A stretch of 64,000 nucleotides of DNA from positions 79,435,094 through 79,499,093 of the forward strand of contig OY754337.1 in assembly GCA_963573305.1 (NCBI GenBank). The letters are read 5' to 3'. The notes beneath the pieces were generated by a model. That model was not told the origin of the DNA. It worked only from the letters and a program-made list of their open reading frames with translations, and did not search any database. Positions 45,676 to 56,439 of the stretch are shown here, one piece after another. This DNA comes from Pyrrhosoma nymphula (Eukaryota; Arthropoda; Insecta; Odonata; Coenagrionidae). The position numbers and the translations under genes are program-made. Numbering within the stretch: position 1 is the stretch's first letter; each line of letters starts with the position of its first letter.

Positions 45676-46215
45676 GTTTTCCTTTAGGCCCATAATAGCA
45701 CGTAGAAAGAAAATCTGTATGAGAAGGGCTCAGAGTCTCAAGAGCCCTATGATAGATTGCTTCTGGGGGTAATTGATAATCTGGGGGTAATTATACTCTT
45801 CAATGTCTATTCTCAAAGTAGCTCTCATAGTGGCACTGTATGCATATGAGAGAACAGTTATGTGGTAAACGATACACATAAAGGAATTAAACGTGCAGGA
45901 ATATTTACGTGCAGCGAATAGTAATGGTAAAAATACCTTTGTTGCTACAACAAACACGGCGTTGTTTATTTTCATGTAATACTCAGATGTATTACACGTA
46001 GTGGAACCATCTGCCTCTCATTTCGATTGCGAACTTTTTTTTTGACCAATTCCCACATCATACGAACGAACGAAGGAACGTCAACGAATATCATACTAGG
46101 TTAAGAACTCCTCAAATGACTACGCTCTCAGTATTCTTCAGGCTCTGTGGTTTTCTTATAAAATGCGTTCAACGTTTTTCACACCCGTTGAATGTCAACG
46201 GGTATCTCCCGCTAG

Positions 46216-47276
46216 TATGTCTATAAATGCCTCATTATTGACCGTGATAAGTGTTTTGACCAACGTCATCTACCTTTACTGCAACGAAACCACAAAAAAT
46301 ACGAGAAATAAGGACGCTCACATTTCCACTATTTTAAGACCAATTCCAGTTTGGAAGCTGATAGGTTTTAAGAAATGTGATTTTTAATTGGTTTGATTGT
46401 AGACGAAAGAGAGTGCTTACTCCTCGGTAGGGTGTATAGGTATAATCTAACCAAGAACCTTACAATGAGGACGGAAATCTTGGTGCGCTTCCGATCGTCA
46501 TTTGCTCAAATTACGGGTCGCCAGTTAATGCGCGGGTGTTGCGAGGTAGGCCTTTTTTAAGGCCTACCTAAGGCCCACTTTTAACAGAGATATCGGAACC
46601 AAATTCACTTCACTTATTATGCAAACCTTGCGCATTTGTAAAATACTTTCAACACAATAATGCATCATTTACTCTAGAAATGGGAAACTTTCAAACCTGA
46701 GAAGTGCGATTTTTCCTCTCCACCATCTTGTGAAAAAATGCCGTTTTCTCTTATCCACTGTACGTAGCGCAGCGATCGAGCAGTTGCTTCTCTAGCATAA
46801 TCACAGCCCTCCAACACAGTTCTTCCCTCCTTCCACTCAAACTCGCCCCGCAACAGCCATTTAACACAATCATTTTAAGACTAGAAATGCTTAGCCTACC
46901 ACGCGATTGCAGCCCCTCTAGCGGAACTTGATTTCTTTCGCGGCCGTTGATAACACGATCGAAGTAGGAGATAAATGTCCTCTTATAAGGTTCTTGAATC
47001 TAACAAAGCTCGCTTATCAGGGTATAAGTTGCCTCGTCACTGGATTGCACACAAATATTAGCGTGGGTAGAAAACATCAAATGGAGCACCGGACGAAGTA
47101 TTGCTTCAAAACATTGAGATATCCCACAGTTCCTCTTGTAATGGTATTCGAGTTCAACTTTAAGTTTTTATCAGTTGTAAGAAGCGGTAAAGGAAGTATA
47201 GAATTATTATGGAAGCAAAATCTATTTTCGTGACTGAATCACTCATTAACTAGATAAATAAATACATTCAATTGCC
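46216..47276. other. Unassigned sequence
   Basis: Contains a short palindrome (ggtaggcctttttt/aaggcctacc, 46545-46568). The frame 46928-47233 shows no motif. Confidence 0.4.
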
Positions 47277-47470
47277 GGCCCAGGTGGCGGCGGGGTAAAG
47301 TCCTCGTCTGCCGAACCAAAGGTCGCGGGTTTGAATCTCGACTTTACACTTTACGGTAGAAACTTTACACCTCCCAGGGCATGGTTGTTAGTGTTCGTCA
47401 TATATTAACTTGGCAGTAATTGGCATTAGCTGTTGCCAATTTAGAAATTATTTATTTATTTATTTATTCA
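47277..47470 (+). mobile_element. tRNA-derived SINE, family S1
   Basis: Head ggtggcggcggggtaaagtc (box-A region), box B GGGTTTGAATC at 47328, tail block cccagggcatggttgt, 'ttggcagtaattggcatta' and a TTTA-repeat 3' end (47446-47469). Same family as 28508-28690 by its tail. Confidence 0.85.
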
Positions 47471-47587
47471 ATGCTACAGCTTAACTTCTTTATCTCACGC
47501 CACACGCCGAAAACGCATTCACAGTCTAAGTTTCTTTTTTGCGATTTATAGAAAGTAAATACTATATTAAGTAATGAATTTATTTTT

Positions 47588-48202
47588 TTAACCCTCCGGT
47601 GGGCACGCCAAATTCACTCCCACGAGTGGGCGCGCCGCGGCAATGTTACCGCAAAAATAAATTGCATTCCTATATTTATGGGTAATATAATTTACTAATA
47701 AAAAAGGCTGATTAAGTTGTTACAGTTACATCTTTTATTGTTTGACACCGAATGTACATTGTTAATCATCTTAGTTCATATCTAGGTCCTGTTCATCTTC
47801 TCATCTCATACATGTTGTCTCTTGACGACAATGCCTCCTACATACATTTTTTTTACATCACGGGAACACAATGTTTGACCTGCAATTTTTATGCCACCTG
47901 TAAACATGGCATATCACTGGTTTAGGTGCTTCAGGCACCGGATCCTTGTTCTTATATTTTCCTTTCTTTTATATCTTTAGTCATACGTCAAACTTTCTTC
48001 GATGTCACACAGCTACTGAAGCGTCCGGTGGATAATTGATCTGGATATCGGAAATACCTCCTCCTATCATGAAAAATGTATACCTGGAGACACAGGCATT
48101 AAATACAAACGGTACTAAATGGAGAGCTCAGAAACTAAAATATGAGGCAATTTGCCGCGGGCGCGCCCAATTAATTTGCCGCGGGCGCGCCCACAGGGTT
48201 AA
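47588..48202. mobile_element. piggyBac-type non-autonomous element
   Basis: TTAA followed by CCCTCCGGTGGGC at the left and CCCACAGGG followed by TTAA at the right: the TTAA-CCC(T)...(A)GGG-TTAA arrangement characteristic of piggyBac-superfamily elements. The ends are GC-rich inside AT-rich DNA. The right subterminal region has a tandem pair of TTTGCCGCGGGCGCGCCCA, with one inverse-related copy at the left (gggcgcgccgcggcaa). 615 bp including both TTAA; no transposase frame. Confidence 0.88.
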
Positions 48203-48234
48203 TTAATCGAGAAAGCACACGAACTTCACACCGT

Positions 48235-49895
48235 CGATAATTACATTAAACTGCAGGAATTGTACTGTACTCTATTAATATTTCATCTTCTTCTTAAGTC
48301 CTTAACCCAAAGGTTGGTTGGCGGCAGTTCTTCATATGCTACGTTCTTATGCCATTATTTTCAACTGCACATAAGTGGAGCAGCCTAACTCCTTCATTAT
48401 TTGCTTCATAAACTCCAACTTAGGCCTGCCCCGGCTGTTGGTTCCCTCCACAGTGCCTTCTAAGATGGTGTCCAGCAATGATTCGTGCCTTAGTTGTGCC
48501 CGATCCAGATATTTCTTCTCTTTTTCAGTAATTTCAGCAGGCAAGGAGACTCCCCCACACGTTTGAGAATCTCCTCGTTACTGATTTTGTTCACACAGGG
48601 AATCTTTAACATCCTCCTGAAACACCAAATCTGGATTGCTTCCACCCTCCTCTCATCTACCATGCCCAACGTACAGGTCTCCTTGCCATATAAAAATATG
48701 CTCCACACATAAGTTTGAAGAAGGCGTTTTCTTAGGTCTAGGCCTATATTTCTGGATGTTAGGAGTTTCCCTTTTTGATAAAACGCATTCTTTGCCTGGT
48801 GAACTCTACTTACTAAGTATCTTTTGCTCCTTCCATCGGCTTTTATTTTGATTCTCAGGTAGGTAAACTCCTCTACATTCTCTATTCGCCTGTCCCTTAA
48901 ATACACTTTAGCTTGTCCCCCATGCTTGCTAACCTTAAGTACTTTGGCCTTCTCTACATTTATTTTCATATTATATCCTGTTTTTAGGATGTCCTCCATT
49001 ACCTCAAGTATCTCACTCAGATCCTTTTCGCTCTCAGCCAGTAATGCAATATCATCAGCGAACCTCAGCATATCCAGTTTTTCTCCATGGATTGTGACAC
49101 CACCTAGCTCCCCTACCTTTTCTCTCATCTCATCTAGAGCTCTCTGTATGTAGTAGTTGAAGAGAAAAAATAATATTTAATGTACAATAATATACAACAC
49201 ATATTTCAACGCTTAGTGCGTCATAATCAGTTATACACTAGCTATATCTCCAATTGGTATTTATACATATATATGCAAAAATAGAGAGGGAGGGGGGGGT
49301 GCTAAAACAATGAGGGAGGCATTTAAGTATATGTTCATGCCTGATATTTAGAATTTTATGAAAAGCATGGAGTATTACTTCGCCTTACATGCCGTACCAG
49401 CATTCCGAAATAAATTCGACCGTATCTGGCGTTGCGTGGTGGAACAGCATTTCAGTAATTAAATTATACTGCAGGAGTTGTAATGTCCACTTATATTTAA
49501 TGTACAATGTAATGCTTGAAACTTACTCAAGTTCTTGTTTTTTTATTTGGTATAGATTTTGTTAAAATGTTTAAATTTATTTTATTGTAGAAATGTTTTA
49601 TTGATTGTTAAAATGTTTTGGTTTAATAGGGGGTTGTTGACAAAAAGAACGGGTTGTTGAATGAGGAATGAGAGGACTGGAAGCTGCTCTGTACGAGATA
49701 GAAACTTTTCATAGTAAAAAAATGGAAAAAAAGTGTTTTTGATAAGTAGACACAGCCCGACGCTACAACAATAATACACAACACATCTCCTGCAGTTTAA
49801 TTTAATTACTTAAATGCTGTCGCACCACGTAACGCCAGATAGGGTCGAATTTATTCTCACCTTCGTATTTCTGAAGCTATCTTCATCAGAACGAC
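48235..49895. repeat. PLE-derived flanking sequences, with inverted arms, interrupted by a LINE
   Basis: Arms 49409-49476 and 49788-49855 are inverse copies (taaattcgacc, atctggcgtt, gtggtg, taattaaatta, ctgcagga). A third partial copy of the inner part (actgcaggaattgtact) at 48250 continues, after the LINE at 48284-49170, as aatgtacaataatataca. Hammerhead-like boxes read on the minus strand at 49201-49230 (CTGATTA...GTTGAAAT) and 49861-49889 (CTGATGA...CAGAAAT). No coding part is present between the arms. Confidence 0.65.
48284..49170 (-). pseudogene. 5'-truncated LINE: reverse transcriptase C-terminal half
   Basis: Minus strand from about 49165: FNYYIQRALDEMREKVG, then LDMLRFADDIALLAES with the catalytic F-A-D-D box, TGYNMKINVEKAKVLKVS, VEEFTYLRIKI, LQTYVWSIFLYGKETCTL, CFRRMLKIPCV and WIGH. 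A frameshift near 48495 moves to a frame with RHESLLDTILEGTVEG, NSRGRPKLEFMKQIMKELG and then, near 48320, a tryptophan-rearranged 'RTAANQP' end typical of this LINE group. The sense 3' end has an AAGAAGAAG-type tail. Exact 8-bp repeats TAATATTT at 48276-48283 and 49171-49178 are the likely TSD. Truncated, so no endonuclease or RT fingers. Confidence 0.92.
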
Positions 49896-50059
49896 GTAAT
49901 GAATCCTCGTAGCAGACAGACTACAAGTGCCTCCAAAATTAGCACCGCAAGCACTTAGTATTTCGGTAACATTAGAAAAACGAGAGAATTTTCTTTGCAA
50001 CGAGGCCAAGTCAATAGAATTATTGTGCAATGATATTTCGCTGAAACCACCTCAAGGTT

Positions 50060-50465
50060 GTGAAAAGGCCGACGTATCGATGGGAACACGCGGCCAGGGT
50101 TTATTCGTGCGTGCTTTGCCGATTTCGGAATCGTACGTTTCACTTCGTTTTGTGCTCGGATTGTTGAAAGGGACTGATGTTGAGCGTGGGGAGGGGTAGT
50201 ATGGAGACGGGAAGAATGGAGAGGGGGGTTTGGAGGTGAGGGAAACAGCTGATTGGGACGTAAGGGGGTGGGTGATGTTGGCGCGACACCCGACCGCTGG
50301 TCTGCGCATGCGCCGTATCGATGCGGGGGGAGGGGGAACGGCTGGAAAGCGGGGCGTAAAAGTGTTGAGCGAGGACGCGGTGGGTTGTGGGAAAAAGCAT
50401 TCTTGTGAATCGAAAAAGATACGCTTGCTGGATATCCTAAGGGGTAGTGGGCGGAGCTACTGACT
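50060..50465. promoter_or_regulatory. CpG-rich tract with palindromic NRF1-type site
   Basis: GC- and CpG-rich over about 400 bp. GCGCATGCGC at 50304-50313 is the palindromic consensus bound by NRF1-type factors, which mark CpG promoters in animals. Overlapping open frames on both strands (49927-50463) are compositional; no known protein. Could be an unmethylated promoter whose gene lies outside or is unrecognisable by eye. Confidence 0.4.
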
Positions 50466-50598
50466 CCCTCTGCGGGATATTTTGCGATTTAATCGATGGA
50501 GAGCGATACTAATTAAGTAGTTTGGTTGCCAGGGTTGGTTGTGCGCTTAAATTTAACAAAGTGAAAATTTTTTCGTAGATTTTCGCAGTTCATTCTAT

Positions 50599-50972
50599 TT
50601 TTGGTAAGTTTCTTTTGGATTAATTTTAGCTGAGCACACACTTTTAGAAGGTCACAGTATTGACATCAAAAGGGCGAAAGTTTTATGTAAAGAAATTAGC
50701 TACTATCCACGGATCATCAGGGAAGCCATTGAAATAGAAAAAAGACCTAACAACCTAAATAGAGAAGATGGCTACAAACTTCCGTATACGTGGAAAAGAT
50801 TTTTGAAAAAGTAAAGTATTAATCAATCATACTGTAAATAATAACCGCTTAAGTTTATTTATTTTTCATTTTTGATTAAGAAGGCCTGACGAAGCCGGCA
50901 GAATAGCACGGCAAAACTGTTGCTAAAAAAGTTTATTTTAATAGCAGAAATCCAAAAGAAACTTTCCAAAAG
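50599..50972 (+). pseudogene. PLE C-terminal remnant between short inverted arms
   Basis: Plus frame 50640-50813 reads AHTLLEGHSIDIKRAKVL, ISYYPRIIREAIEI, NNLNREDGYKLPYTWKRFLK and then a stop. This is the extreme C-terminus of a PLE protein (the H-T-L-x-x-G-H...Y-x-R-I-I-R-E-A-I-E-I...N-R-E-D-G-Y block). GIY-YIG strands are absent. Arms 50599-50620 and 50948-50970 are inverse (aagtttcttttggat / atccaaaagaaact). A decayed hammerhead-like series CTGACGA, GCCGgc...gcACGGC, AAAAC lies at 50886-50917. Confidence 0.85.
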
Positions 50973-51030
50973 TGAAAATTTAATCCGTAATATATGCAAT
51001 AGTACCGAAAAAGTGGTACTGTAGCTTATC

Positions 51031-51500
51031 CACGTCGGCATCTACGTGGTATGCTACGAGCCACCTAAAGGATGTATGTCAGGGGGTGACTCATGCACTA
51101 ACCATAAAACACATCATCTTGTTAGTAGCAATTATACGTTATATGATGTTACGTAACATATGTATAAGGAGATATTACATGCAACACGGCTTCTAATTAT
51201 CATTGTACTCATACGTGATGAACGCTGTATTGCAGAATTAGTTTCATATAAGTCATGATACCATGCAAAAAATTCCAAAATGATTAAAAAATTACAGATA
51301 AATACTGCGTCATTAATTATCATCACATAAAGAAATTTTAACAAACTACAAAAAAGGGCGTAATCACAATTCGGTATAACGTTATCTTTTACATCAATGT
51401 CGATCGATCGATCACAGCTACTTTGGTCCTTACTCGTACGTGTAAAAATGATTCCATCCTGCGATATATCTCTCTATTTTCACGTAGGTATGTGTTATCT
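51031..51500 (-). mobile_element. LINE 3' end, degraded (family of 42991)
   Basis: Tail block 'catctacgtggtatgctacg', 'gccacctaaaggatgtatgt', 'cagggggtgactca' as in the other copies. The far end (51415-51470, tactttggtccttactcg, gtaaaaatgattcc) resembles the start of the coding region at 43370-43410 in the better copy. Reading frame not recoverable. Confidence 0.6.
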
Positions 51501-51879
51501 GGCTTACCTTGGATCGCCGAGACCGCAAGACAGCACACACATGTGAAACCACTCCGGCGAGATAAAACGTATGAGGAGTAGGGTGGCGCTTATATCTCTA
51601 AATTAGAGAGACATCGGAATTCTTTCGCTAAAAACTCAATTATCAATCAACGCTTACTCAATTTGGTGGGAAAACTCATATCTTTTTCATTTTTTTCAAT
51701 AACAATTATAATTTATTTACTCCCAAAATATTTGTTGCACAAACTGGTTGCGGCCAAGGAGCGGGAGCTTTAGATGGTCTCCAAGGTCATGGGACCAGAA
51801 TTGAGCCACCTGCAAATAACAAAAATGTATGCCATAAAATAAACGCAGTAACCGTTACATAGGTATTGTTACAATAAAA
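51501..51879. other. Unassigned sequence
   Basis: Nothing recognised. Confidence 0.35.
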
Positions 51880-52090
51880 AACCATCAATATTTTCTTGAG
51901 AAAAAAGCCAGTCTTTGGCAAATTTTAAGATTTTTTTTTGATCATTTAATTTTTTAAATTTCAGTGGGCAGTAAATTAAATATCTTTGGCCCCATATAGA
52001 GAAAGCAACGTTTATATAAAATTAATTTTGGTCTGTTTGTTACAATGTTTGACTCATTCCTTAAATTATATTAACATTTATCAGTTACAA
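51880..52090 (-). pseudogene. LINE C-terminal remnant (second family)
   Basis: Minus frame reads NRPKLILYKRCFLYMG and MGPKIFNLLPTEI, followed after a stop and a frameshift by FAKDWLFSQENIDGFLL. The 'Y.G..I(F/W)N.LP.EI...FK..(K).WL' series is the very end of many jockey/L2-like LINE proteins. Only about 70 codons remain. Confidence 0.75.
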
Positions 52091-52997
52091 TCACAGCTTT
52101 TTTTTACAGTTGTTTGACCTGCCGTAGCCCAGGGCCAGGGTCAAAGTTCAGCTGATTCAAGATGTGAACTGTTATGTTTTGAAACAACCGTCCGTGTAGT
52201 AATTTAGCCATTTTAGAATTGCTTCAAAAAGAAAATTTCAATAATTTGGCGTATTTTGACGTCTTCAAAGATACATGTTAGGTATGTCAAGTGCATGGCT
52301 GCGCGTGGCATGCAATGCAGAGCAGCCAGTTCACCGCTCAAGCGTACTCATGGGTAGGCACTGGTTCACTTTGACCTACATCCTTACACCTATAAAGTAT
52401 TACTATTTTGAATGGTAAAAATCGTGGTTTGAGTCGTGGCCATTTTCCACCATGCAGCATTCATTTTATACTTAAACATCTGAAATTAAACCGAAACGAA
52501 ATGTATCGCGTTACAGTGAAAATAAATTAAGATTTCATTCTTTTATAACACTTGCTTAACACAGAAAAAAACTTATACTCTGTCTGGTATCTTCAGCGTT
52601 ATCCCCTAAGGAATCTTCCTGTATTTCCTCAGGTGTTCTGCCCCTCAAGTACACCCTAATATCAATCGCACTCTGACATGAATGGTCACACAGCCAGAAA
52701 AAATGGAAATCATCGCATCAGGGCTAAACCTTCATCGAGGCTTGGTTCATTGAATCGCATTATTTGTCGACCCCTTGCAATGGCCAGGGCTTGCAAAGCT
52801 AAATGAAGTGTGCGATGGTGAATTATAAGATACCAATTGAAGCCTGCCGAAAATGGATTAAATCACCATTTATAGCCCCAGAGTGAAGAGGAGTGGTACT
52901 TTTCGTGGGTTGTTTTGAAATGATTGGGAAAATTTGTTCTCACGTAAATTCAGAGAGGTAACTTTCACCAAAGGTGTATATGCACCTTTCTTTCACC
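52091..52997. other. Unassigned sequence
   Basis: No element or gene recognised. Confidence 0.4.
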
Positions 52998-53560
52998 TTA
53001 AGAAGGTTCCGCCGCGACTGTGTGAGTCAAAACAAATACTAAATTCCACATTTTTTATATTTTGTCAAAAAAATCCTGCTTTCACTGATGAAATGCGTTA
53101 CCTATAGAAACCCAGAAGTAAGGTACAAAATATGCAGATTATTCCACGAATGTATTTTAAATTAGCACTTTTTTCCAGCCGTAGGAGCCCACTGCAGCGC
53201 CATTTCCTACGAATTACCGCATTTGGATTTCAATTATGGCATTAATTCTTCAATAACTAGAAAAATAAGGTGCTAAGATGCCTGTATTTTATTTTTATTC
53301 AATTTCTCTGGATTATTTCCATCTTAGAGACAGTTTTCCACGAAAATGGCATTTGTATTTTATGGAAAAATACTATTTTTCCCCGTGTTTCTCTCATTCT
53401 CCCATTGAACACCATGTGATTTCAAGTTCAATTATAGAATAAAATAGCGTGGAAAGGTATAATTTTGTTGTTCATATCAGATAGAGGACAACGTTTTCTA
53501 CAAGTAGACAGAATATGAATAAAATGGCACCTAAGTCATTTTACGGTGGATCCACCTTAA
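52998..53560 (-). mobile_element. TTAA-flanked element, subfamily 3, copy 2
   Basis: Left end TTAAGAAGGTTCCGCCGCGA, right end TTTTACGGTGGATCCACC then TTAA. Inverse of the 45112-45675 copy with near-equal length; shares 'gactgtgtgagtcaaaaca', 'ctgatgaaatgcgtta'-like and 'ccatgtgatttcaagt' blocks. Non-coding. Confidence 0.88.
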
Positions 53561-53690
53561 AAGAGAGTTATTACTCTCCATAGAATGAGTTTGAGAAAGA
53601 GTAAATTGGTCACGTCCTGTGTATCTGTTTTCGCAATTTTTCTACGTAATGATAACTTTTATATCAGTTGAAATTCTTTCGTCGGAAAAG

Positions 53691-54088
53691 TAATATATGT
53701 GATTTAAGTGAATTGTTATAGTAAAAATTTATCTTGCTGTCAAATGAATGGAAGGATTTCGGAAATGGGAATATAATTACTGAAATTCCAGTGATACGTA
53801 TGGAAACATTTGTACCTACTTATGGTCGATCTTTAGCTAACTTATTGATAAAAAATTGGCATCCGAGGTCTCTTGTGCTAAAAATGCTGTAATATATGTG
53901 ATTTAAGTGAATTGTTATAGTTAAAATTTTTCTTGCTGTCAAATGAATGGAAGGATTTCGGAAATGGGAATATAATTACTGAAATTCCAGTGATACGTAT
54001 GGAAACATTTGTACCTACTTATGGTCGATCTTTAGCTAACTTATTGATAAAAAATTGGCATCCGAGGTCTCTTGTGCTAAAAATGCTG
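53691..54088. repeat. 199-bp tandem duplication
   Basis: Unit 53691-53889 is repeated at 53890-54088 with only about two differences (agtaaaaatttatct vs agttaaaatttttct). The copies are head to tail with no spacer. The open frame 53933-54136 falls inside and across the second unit and has no recognised motif. Confidence 0.97.
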
Positions 54089-55944
54089 AGTCAGCTGGCA
54101 TATGAAAGTGACAGTAATTGGAGATTGGAACATTGAATATAAAAATATTACCGTTGGTACGAAGCCTCCTCATGAAATAAGACGCGCAGAGTGCTGAGTA
54201 TGATGAACCGTGGTCTCATGGTACTTGCATACAGATTGGGACCCCACTAAAATATCCGGCACTAGTGGGAATTAAACCCGGTAGGCACTTAAGGAGGCCC
54301 AAAATCTGCCCTAAATCACCAGAATTTCTCCAAAACCAAGTTTATAATTGTCATGCCTAGCTAATACGTCATGATAAGGATACACCCTCTTCACCAATAA
54401 AATTACCATTGAAAATTGGAGATGAACTTCGATTTGGTGCATGGAAACTTAACATTTTCCACGATACTTGAAGAACGGTGTGACCTGAAATTCTGAGGGA
54501 AATAATCCAGCATATAAGGTCAAGGGAAGTGGCCCGTGTTAAAGGAAGACCCGATGAAGTAATACTCCTCACTTATCTCTACAAGTTGCTTAGTGTTGCG
54601 GGTAAAATAGCATGCAAGAACTTACGGCATGCAACTTCTTTGAAATATAACATCTTAAATAGTCAAGAGATCATTCATTATCAGCCATTAACGCTGATTA
54701 CTTGAATATACTCGCTTAAATGTGGACAAGGGCTAGTTTCAAAATCAAATTATTCAAAATCTATACATGTAGTGACACTTATGTCTGCCACGCCTGTTTT
54801 AGGGCTTTGGAGCATTATAGGAAGTTTATATTTGCTTGGAATAGAGTGCATCACTCAAAATTGACAGGAAACGTTTAAAAAACAGCGAACAATGATTAAA
54901 AGGGTTCGTTTTATACCCCTTTTTCGATGAGGTTTATTTTAGCACTATTAAAAACATTTGAATCGTGGAAGGGGGTAATTGGTTTTCTCTTTTAAATTGC
55001 TTAAACTAAACCTTAGGAACAGTTTGATGACTGAAAGAATGATTTTAAAAAACTTGCATTCGATTTTCCTGCACACTTCATTTATGTCTGAAAAGTGTAC
55101 TTATGGGCTCCAAAAAAGTCTATTTTCACCATTTCAACGGTAAAAAGTTTAATTTCCTTGGCAACTGAAGCATAGGCTTGAAGTAGAATCTTCTTCTTGA
55201 GGCCTTTTTTGCTTAAATTAAGTTATCAATCTTATAATCGGTGAGATTTTAGTTGTGGCATTGCATCCTACCTCTTCATATGCTGTAAATGACACTTACA
55301 TTTAGTGTACATTTTGTAAGTCACATTGGAAGCATTATTTAAATGGAATGCAACATTTTTACTTTTTCGTCGAAAAATCGTTCAAATTGTTTTTGAAAAT
55401 ATTTTCCATCTTATCGTCAGATTATTTTAATATGAAACGATTGTGCAATGTGTAGTTAATTTAAGCCAATTGTTCAAGGTTGGTATTACAATTATGCATC
55501 TCATGTTAAGTGGTGTGTTTGTAGAAAATACAGAAAAGATGGATGGATGATGGATAATGGTTGGGGAATTCCGTCTATGAGTAGATATAGGAGCGTCTTC
55601 TATTTGTTTGTTCACATAGGTAGAAAGATTGCAAGTGAATCTCCAAACTAATGGATGACCTTTGTGAACGGAATGGGTCAACGAGGATGAAACCAATGGA
55701 TTTAATAAGGTTGATTAAACTCACCAGTGTAGTAATGGACGTGGAATCAATAATTTAGCCTCTGGTTTAAATATTTCTAAGAAATGTATTATTTTTATTC
55801 TAAAAATGAAAGGACTGATTCGTAATATATACTGAATAAGCTCTTCTCACTCAAATAAATCGATCTAGTGGTTAAATACTGAAGAGCACCAATTCATGTG
55901 ATGTAAAGGAAACGGTTGTAGGCTTCAATTTGTGGATGTTATCC
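54089..55944. other. Unassigned AT-rich sequence
   Basis: About 1.8 kb; nothing recognised. Frames at 54369-54572 and 55427-55696 (minus) have no motif. Confidence 0.4.
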
Positions 55945-56135
55945 ATTACGGAAGAATTAAAATGCCTTAGTTAACTCCACCTGTAAGTGCGATAAAAAAA
56001 TCCACCTGTAAGATTTTATTTCCTTGACCCGAGTTCATCTTCAGGTCACCTGAAGACGACACAAAGTGTTGAAAACCGGGTCGTGGTAATAAATATTACA
56101 AGTGGAGTTAACAAAGGCATTTTAATTCTTCAGTC
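55945..56135 (+). repeat. Long hairpin with hammerhead-like core (PLE-like remnant)
   Basis: Outer arms gaagaattaaaatgcctta / aaggcattttaattcttc and a second matching stretch ttagttaactccac / gtggagttaac. Inner arms 'ttatttccttgaccc' / 'gggtcgtggtaataaa'. The loop contains CTGAAGA (56050-56056), stem GACAC/GTGTT, GAAA and a GTC at 56080-56082. Boxes and arrangement match the 8.9-kb hairpin. Confidence 0.7.
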
Positions 56136-56439
56136 AAGTAATGTAGCCTAATACTGTAAGATATAATTTGTCCTCTTTGTGTGCTTTTACTTTAAAAACT
56201 ACCCCTTCAGGAGGAGTCTTAATTTATATACGTGCAATGATGATTGGGAATGAGTTTCATTTTTCCTTAAGTTTATTCATTGCGATTTTTTTCTATCGTG
56301 TTCAAACAATTTAAGTTATTCAAATGGTTGATTTTTTAAAAGTATTCATGGCCATTGACGTAACATTCTACCCTGTATTCTGCGAACTACTTCATGTACT
56401 TTTAACTCCTCGTTTTCGTACCCCATCTTAGGTGTCCCA
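56136..56439. other. Unassigned sequence
   Basis: Nothing recognised. Confidence 0.35.

Larger units (their letters stand above)
43851..46215 (-). repeat. Dispersed repeat H, copy 1 (interrupted)
   Basis: Inverse of parts of 60136-62207: outer block 46065-46215 (cccgttgaatgtcaacgggt), block 45690-46060 (gaatatttacgtgcagcgaa) and block 43851-44289 (tctgttgctcaatcgcgcaa). The latter is similar to a short sequence common near the ends of arthropod repeats. Two TTAA elements (44290-45675) interrupt it. No protein recognised; class unknown. Confidence 0.78.

Noticed and set aside
50030..50056. Terminus of another subfamily 1 TTAA element
   Set aside because: TTTCGCTGAAACCACCTCAAG resembles the right TIR, but no further alignment upstream could be followed by eye.
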